Assembly (NCBI GenBank): GCA_019649035.1
Contig: BMAT01002824.1
Span: 6,974 to 28,876 of the forward strand
Direction: 5' to 3'
DNA: 21,903 nt
Origin: Elysia marginata
Taxonomy: Eukaryota; Mollusca; Gastropoda; Plakobranchidae
In this document: positions 19,701 through 21,903 of the stretch, one piece after another
Layout of the letters: each line of letters starts with the position of its first letter
Numbering within the stretch: the stretch's first letter is position 1
Made by a program: the position numbers and the translations under genes
Notes under the pieces: generated by a model
Database searches by the model: none
The model's input: only the letters and a program-made list of their open reading frames with translations
Told to the model about the DNA's origin: nothing

Positions 19701-20595
19701 CCTTAATTTGTCAAACTCAGAGACTATCCATGTTACCATTGACTACTAAACAGATGTATGGAAATGGCCAGGTGCGCTCACATGACGAGTCAAATTTAAC
19801 GAATTTCTCATAAGCGATAAGAAGATCAGGAAAGTTTGGGAATAATAGAAATAATAATTTTAGTAACTCCAAATCTGGAGAAACGGCTGACGATCCTGAG
19901 ATAGAGCCTAAGAGCGTGAATCTCACAATTAGATTGTGAGACTTGGCGGGTCTGACTCACAGTAATTTAATCATCCATTTGTCTCACAGCCACTGCAATT
20001 AGATAGGATGTTGAAATCTTCACACTACAAGTGTAGGCATTGATATTTTGAACCGTACATTTTTTTGAGCTTCCAAACATTGTGCATGAAATTATCACTA
20101 TTTTGTGGGATAATATTAGAATTTCTTTTATTTCCAGTGGTTGCAGGAAAATCATGATGAGCAAGTTTGTGCAAATGACAGCTATGTTAAAATTAGTTCA
20201 AAATGATCATGCCAACCATGGGGTATTTTTGCAAGCCACTAGAAGAGAACAGTCAGTAGTTGTGGAATATGAACAAAAAATGAAGAACAGCAGGCACCAA
20301 TAACAGTGACAAAACTTATTTGAGTTGTTAGGCAGAGAGTCGCCTATGGCAAAGACATAATAAAGGTTAATGTATCAATTCAATAAAAGATGATTTCTTA
20401 AAGTGAAATAAACGGTTTACCTGAAACTATCTCTTAAAGAAAAAGACCTACCTTTGGTTTCAAGATGGCCTCAACACTGCTATCTATATTGGTCTCAAAG
20501 ACATGAGCCTTGGTGAGCTTTTTGTCCCAGTGAGCCGCCAGCCATATTCGAGCCAGAGGCCCCTTTTTGTTCAGCACAAAACTTGCGTAAAACAT
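4489..20595 (-). CDS. rad21: RAD21/Scc1 cohesin kleisin subunit (split gene, 11 or 12 coding exons)
   Basis: RAD21 is the kleisin that closes the Smc1-Smc3 ring of cohesin in the nucleus. It holds sister chromatids together, acts in DNA repair and loop formation, and is cut by separase at anaphase. What is seen: twelve minus-strand open segments with GT/AG borders and matching phases: 20452-20595, 18875-19104, 18266-18372, 15015-16136 (optional), 13574-13768, 13014-13079, 12190-12297, 11789-11959, 9241-9464, 8338-8603, 6876-7101 and 4489-4788. They begin [20 protein letters not shown], contain [31 protein letters not shown] and [10 protein letters not shown], and end at TAA. All of these are close to vertebrate RAD21. 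Without the 1122-nt segment the product is 678 aa (human 631); with it, 1052 aa. The ATG at 20595 is chosen because MFYA is the family's near-invariant start and a purine (A) stands at -3. The product is RAD21 rather than RAD21L or REC8, judged by the closeness of the N- and C-terminal domains and the middle blocks. Confidence 0.95.
4789..6875 (-). other. RAD21 intron C11/C12
   Basis: This 2.1-kb AT-rich intron ends in a 14-C tract at the acceptor. The stretch around 6230-6560 (CACCAAATTTGGTATACATG and similar) has the look of an old dispersed repeat, but I cannot identify one. No open frame here shows a known protein. Confidence 0.75.
6876..7101 (-). CDS. rad21: RAD21 coding exon C11, Pro-rich linker (residues 504-579)
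   Basis: The acceptor is ctgctacag|GTCTGA and the donor GCTGTG|gtaagt, phase 2 in and 0 out. It encodes [20 protein letters not shown], then a long Pro/Val/Ser stretch in which VPP recurs four times ([17 protein letters not shown]). Vertebrate RAD21 has a Pro-rich segment here (VELPPEEPP), but sequence identity is low. The exon is accepted on frame, splice sites and position. Confidence 0.87.
7102..8337 (-). other. RAD21 intron C10/C11
   Basis: This 1.2-kb intron has a phase-2 donor gtatta and the acceptor ctgctacag. No coding, RNA or repeat signal was found beyond T-rich and A-rich runs (for example near 7917). Confidence 0.75.
8338..8603 (-). CDS. rad21: RAD21 coding exon C10, central region with polyQ (residues 416-504)
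   Basis: The acceptor is ctcatccag|CTCTAC and the donor CACAG|gtatta, phase 0 in and 2 out. It opens [20 protein letters not shown], continuing the SA-binding helix (human KLFTRCL). Then [20 protein letters not shown] leads to VEEPS, which matches the human EEPSR separase site but lacks the Arg (IVEEPSIAQ). The exon ends with a run of seven Gln (residues 491-497 of the short form) coded by mixed CAA/CAG, then DVDISH. Two ExxR motifs, EVAR447 and ENER451, lie just upstream. Confidence 0.93.
8604..9240 (-). other. RAD21 intron C9/C10
   Basis: This 637-nt AT-rich intron has donor gtacgg and acceptor ctcatccag. Nothing else was recognised in it. Confidence 0.8.
9241..9464 (-). CDS. rad21: RAD21 coding exon C9, SA/STAG-binding core (residues 341-415)
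   Basis: The acceptor is tcttacag|GCACAG and the donor TTTAAG|gtacgg, phase 1 in and 0 out. [14 protein letters not shown] carries a basic KRKRK patch shared with human, a probable nuclear localisation signal. Then come [19 protein letters not shown] and [14 protein letters not shown]. In human cohesin this stretch lies in the segment that binds SA1/SA2. The last residues ([12 protein letters not shown]) diverge from human LPAQPLWNNRLLK but keep the basic and hydrophobic pattern. Confidence 0.95.
10779..10880. repeat. Subterminal GATGCGCCA palindromes of the piggyBac-like element
   Basis: ATGCGCCA-gcgta-TGGCGCAT lies at 10779-10799 and GATGCGCCA-cccct-TGGCGCATC at 10822-10844. Both are perfect inverted repeats with 5-bp spacers. 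A third, unpaired GATGCGCCA is at 10872-10880. They are GC-rich within AT-rich DNA. piggyBac elements carry subterminal repeats that bind transposase; that role here is an inference. Confidence 0.75.
11011..11212 (+). pseudogene. Remnant of piggyBac transposase N-terminus, frameshifted
   Basis: From 11011 the frame reads [37 protein letters not shown], then breaks at a stop (11140-11142). Shifting frame near 11124-11126 continues [18 protein letters not shown] and ends at TAG (11210-11212). A short basic start followed by an acidic Asp/Glu/Ser segment is typical of piggyBac transposase N-termini. The first codon is CTG where ATG would be expected. Only about 65 residues remain, with no catalytic domain. 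The assignment leans on the TTAA-bounded context. Confidence 0.65.
11789..11959 (-). CDS. rad21: RAD21 coding exon C8 (residues 284-341)
   Basis: This is a 171-nt exon with acceptor ttggacag|AATCAG and donor CCAG|gtaaag, phase 1 at both ends. Its second half, [20 protein letters not shown], is nearly the same as human [20 protein letters not shown] and leads into the SA/STAG-binding region. The first half is an acidic Glu/Ala/Val/Ser linker without clear conservation. Confidence 0.93.
12190..12297 (-). CDS. rad21: RAD21 coding exon C7, linker (residues 248-284)
   Basis: This is a 108-nt exon with acceptor ccaacag|GTCAG and donor AAAAG|gtaagc, phase 1 at both ends. It encodes [20 protein letters not shown] and a Ser/Ala/Pro tail ending [13 protein letters not shown] corresponds to GGIFDDPP in human RAD21, which fixes its place in the linker. 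Confidence 0.88.
12298..13013 (-). other. RAD21 intron C6/C7
   Basis: This 716-nt AT-rich intron lies between phase-1 sites, with donor gtaagt at the C6 end and acceptor ccaacag at the C7 end. Nothing else was recognised in it. Confidence 0.8.
13014..13079 (-). CDS. rad21: RAD21 coding exon C6, acidic micro-exon (residues 226-248)
   Basis: This is a 66-nt exon between ttgtgtag|ATGGAG and TTCTTTG|gtaagt, phase 1 at both ends. It encodes [20 protein letters not shown] followed by FFG. The DDNFG core matches the human DDNFGEGNDGG linker. It is too short to stand out alone, but both splice sites and the phase fit its neighbours. Confidence 0.85.
13080..13573 (-). other. RAD21 intron C5/C6
   Basis: This 494-nt intron has donor gtaagt and acceptor ttgtgtag. 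A G-rich patch (GGAGAGGGGGGTCGGG, about 13470-13487) stands out on the plus strand. Open frames overlapping it are extensions of C5 past its donor, or antisense shadows. Confidence 0.8.
13574..13768 (-). CDS. rad21: RAD21 coding exon C5, first separase-site segment (residues 161-226 of short form)
   Basis: The acceptor is tgtgaag|GCGACG and the donor ATGG|gtaagt, phase 1 at both ends (195 nt). It begins [19 protein letters not shown], aligning with the human segment whose DREIMR is the first separase site. The position that is R172 in human is His here (codon CAC at 13734-13736), and its number in the short form is also 172. The remainder is acidic and Pro-rich linker, with [16 protein letters not shown], and ends in DDFGDGFMG. 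Confidence 0.9.
13769..15014 (-). other. Intron between candidate exon C4 and C5
   Basis: This 1.25-kb stretch starts at the C4 donor gtaagaag. The C4 frame stays open for 38 more codons into it (stop at 14899-14901). No clear AATAAA on the minus strand follows soon after that stop, which argues for splicing rather than for a terminal exon. Confidence 0.65.
15015..16136 (-). CDS. Large in-frame, phase 1-1 candidate cassette exon C4 of RAD21 (374 codons)
   Basis: This is an open segment of 1122 nt with no stop, in a background where stops are frequent. The acceptor is cttttttcaacttgtcag-like, ending cag|GTCCTTTT (cag at 16139-16137). The donor is CAGTCGG|gtaagaag. Both ends are phase 1, and the length is 3 x 374, so it fits between C3 and C5 without a frameshift. 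Exon residues 1-50 look helical and hydrophobic ([20 protein letters not shown]). Residues 55-70 hold C55, C58, C66, C68 and H70. Residues 181-189 hold four cysteines. The rest is Ser-rich and acidic, with seven S/T-P sites, one a full SPxR (residues 123-126), and two DSG motifs (94-96, 224-226). I do not recognise the domain and do not know it in RAD21 of other animals. Alternatives are an exon of a nested same-strand gene, or an alternative terminal exon, since the frame stays open past the donor to a stop at 14899. That it codes is well supported; membership of RAD21 is inferred from phase and splice sites. Confidence 0.68.
16137..18265 (-). other. Intron between C3 and candidate exon C4
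   Basis: This 2.1-kb AT-rich intron has long A and T runs (16381-16407, 17810-17830, 18181-18213). The C4 frame extends upstream of its acceptor to an ATG at 16239, so an alternative first exon is conceivable but not otherwise supported. No other coding signal was found. Confidence 0.7.
18266..18372 (-). CDS. rad21: RAD21 coding exon C3 (residues 125-161)
   Basis: The acceptor is ctcttcag|AGATATC, completing a split Glu codon. The donor is GGCTTTG|gtaagt, phase 1. The exon encodes [20 protein letters not shown] and then [16 protein letters not shown]. Human RAD21 has the same NQSRxEEITMRE block in this place. The exon ends just before the first human separase-site segment. Its phase-1 donor can join in frame either to C4 (15015-16136) or directly to C5 (13574-13768). 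Confidence 0.93.
18373..18874 (-). other. RAD21 intron C2/C3
   Basis: This 502-nt intron has donor gtaagt and acceptor ctcttcag. On the plus strand a C-tract followed by A9 at about 18766-18789 is a low-complexity spot. Nothing else was recognised in it. Confidence 0.8.
18875..19104 (-). CDS. rad21: RAD21 coding exon C2 (residues 49-125)
   Basis: The exon opens at ctccag|GTGAAA (V-K-M-A-L-R-T) and closes at GA|gtaagt, phase 0 in and phase 2 out. It carries [20 protein letters not shown] and [14 protein letters not shown], the most conserved part of the N-terminal domain, including the helix that pairs with Smc3. It also carries the LPEENREAA block. The match to human RAD21 is almost continuous through LQENFHDFE, so this exon alone identifies the gene. 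Confidence 0.95.
19105..20451 (-). other. RAD21 intron C1/C2
   Basis: This 1.35-kb intron has donor gtaggt and acceptor tctctccag. Short open frames on both strands (for example 19717-19926 and 20082-20303) show no known motif. No repeat borders were seen. Confidence 0.75.
20452..20595 (-). CDS. rad21: RAD21 coding exon C1 (start codon, residues 1-48)
   Basis: This exon encodes the first 48 residues of the kleisin N-terminal domain, which folds against the Smc3 coiled-coil neck. [20 protein letters not shown] and the [12 protein letters not shown] block are nearly identical to human RAD21. The donor is AAG|gtaggt, phase 0. Upstream of the ATG, a pyrimidine-rich run ending ccccaaag|A puts a likely splice acceptor at 20620, which leaves 24 nt of 5' UTR (20596-20619) in this exon. 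I could not locate the exon carrying the rest of the 5' UTR. Confidence 0.95.
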
Positions 20596-20619
20596 CTTGT
20601 AAGTGTGATCTTCTTAAAT

Positions 20620-21903
20620 CTTTGGGGAATAAGCAGAAAGATAAAAAAGAGAATGTAATGCAGATAAAAAAAACAAAAAAAAATCTGATAACTATTTTAT
20701 GACCAATGACCATCTCCTCTCTTTTAAATTTTTGAATTACTAAGTCTTCAAGTACAAAAAAAAAATTTGAGAAATTGTGTATGAATGATGAAGAAAAAAG
20801 TTGAACAAGGTGCGACTCTTTTTTTTACTTTTGCAGTAGGCCTAGGTACTAAATATTTCAAATTTTATAAAATGAACCTACTTTCCATTTTTTTTAAAAA
20901 GAAGGGCACAGCTTTTTATTTTATGATCCAGATATAGCCTTGAAATAAAAAGCTGATTTCCTTCCTGTACAAAAAAAAAGCCAGACCTAATTTTGAAAAA
21001 GCACCCCCCCCCAAAAAAAAACAAACAAAAAACCGATAGCTTTTCGGGCAGTTAACGTTTCAAAGGATCATCCTGATTATCCAAGTTTTCATTGTATTTA
21101 AAAAAAGGCACTGAAAGTAAAAATAAAATTGCTCTGCAGCAAACAAGTCAAAACATGCAGCTGCATTTGAAGTAGTAGCAGGGATACTAAAGTCTGACTG
21201 CCAATATGAACTAGATCTATCTAGAATATTTAGAATGCTAGTGACTGTTGCACCGATAAAGGAAGACCACAGCATCCGAACAAAAAAAAAACATAGGTCG
21301 CAGAGTGCCTATAAGCTCCGATCCTCTTTAAATCGTATACATCACAAAAAGCGCAAATTCAGGCTGATCGGTGAGTAAGTTGCCAAAAAGGATGGCTAAA
21401 CCTTGGGATTAAATGTTCAAATGACCTGTAAAATAGTTAAAAGTCTCAAGTTTCGAGGTCTTACAAAACTAGTTTTAATTGCAAACTTGCTCTGGTTTAA
21501 CGCGTATCACTCCAATAATAGGTGCTTTGAGTATGATCAGGAGAGTGATTCATGTAGAGGCCGTACACCAAAATAATAGACTAAGACGAGGCCTATACTC
21601 GAATTCATGGACTTCTAGTCTAAAATTTCGACCTACAGTTATATGCTGCCCGGGGGTGGACTAAGGAGTAGAATTTGGGCCTAAGTCTCTACTCTATTAA
21701 AAATAAATAATGTTAACCTTGCCAAACTTCAAGCCGAAATCATTCAACTCCAATTAGTATACTTATAGATGCTTATGGCGTTTTGAGGATTTTAAATAAA
21801 TTCTTATGGCGGATTCCATGAATGTGGACCTTGGAGGAGGTCTAAATTTTTCACTCAAATAATATTTGAATAAAGAATGCTTATCCTTTTTTTTATCTTG
21901 AGC
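20620..21903 (-). other. 5' region: intron 1 and possibly upstream exon or promoter, unresolved
   Basis: A first, non-coding exon is expected, because an acceptor stands 24 nt before the ATG. No donor in this stretch was convincing, so the promoter may lie within the last few hundred bases or beyond the window. Two CTTATGGCG words (21772-21780, 21803-21811) lie 31 bp apart. A C10-A9 run occurs at about 21004-21021. Confidence 0.5.

Noticed and set aside
1..21903. CRISPR array, bacterial operon, tRNA or rRNA genes
   Set aside because: No spaced direct repeats, no ribosome-binding-site-led operon structure, no cloverleaf or rRNA-like segment seen; the window is clearly eukaryotic.

Overview
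The window is animal nuclear DNA. It is AT-rich, carries a split gene with many long introns, and has abundant homopolymers and short repeats. The only gene I can support is the minus-strand gene for the cohesin kleisin RAD21 (Scc1/Rad21 family). I rebuilt it exon by exon from its start codon at 20595 to its stop at 4489. Every junction has consensus GT/AG ends and matching phases. The source looks like a lophotrochozoan, probably a mollusc and perhaps a gastropod. That rests only on texture (TACATGTA-, AGGCCTA- and AGATCTAG-type words, AT-rich introns) and on a protein that is clearly metazoan but not vertebrate, so it is a soft inference.

Layout from high to low coordinates, which is the direction of transcription: 20620-21903 is an unresolved 5' region or first intron. 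C1 (20452-20595), C2 (18875-19104) and C3 (18266-18372) encode the conserved N-terminal Smc3-binding kleisin domain. C4 (15015-16136) is a 1122-nt open exon with no counterpart in RAD21 proteins I know. C5-C8 (13574-13768, 13014-13079, 12190-12297, 11789-11959) encode the acidic linker. C9 and C10 (9241-9464, 8338-8603) encode the central SA/STAG-binding region. C11 (6876-7101) is Pro-rich. C12 (4489-4788) encodes the C-terminal winged helix that binds Smc1, followed by the stop. Below 4489 lie 3' UTR and flank. Without C4 the protein would be 678 aa, close to the 631 aa of human RAD21. With C4 it would be 1052 aa.

The most unusual signal is C4. It is 374 codons with no stop, flanked by a good 3' and 5' splice site, and phase 1 at both ends. 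It can therefore be spliced in or skipped without breaking the RAD21 frame, and it sits directly before the segment that holds the first separase site in human RAD21. That site is itself altered: the P1 arginine (R172 in human) is His172 here, encoded CAC. The second human site (EEPSR) also lacks its arginine.

In the intron between C8 and C9, on the plus strand, is a 699-bp piggyBac-like element bounded by TTAA on both sides. It has short terminal inverted repeats, subterminal GATGCGCCA palindromes and a frameshifted remnant of the acidic transposase N-terminus. The rest of the window is intron or flank in which I found no RNA gene, CRISPR array or second protein gene.
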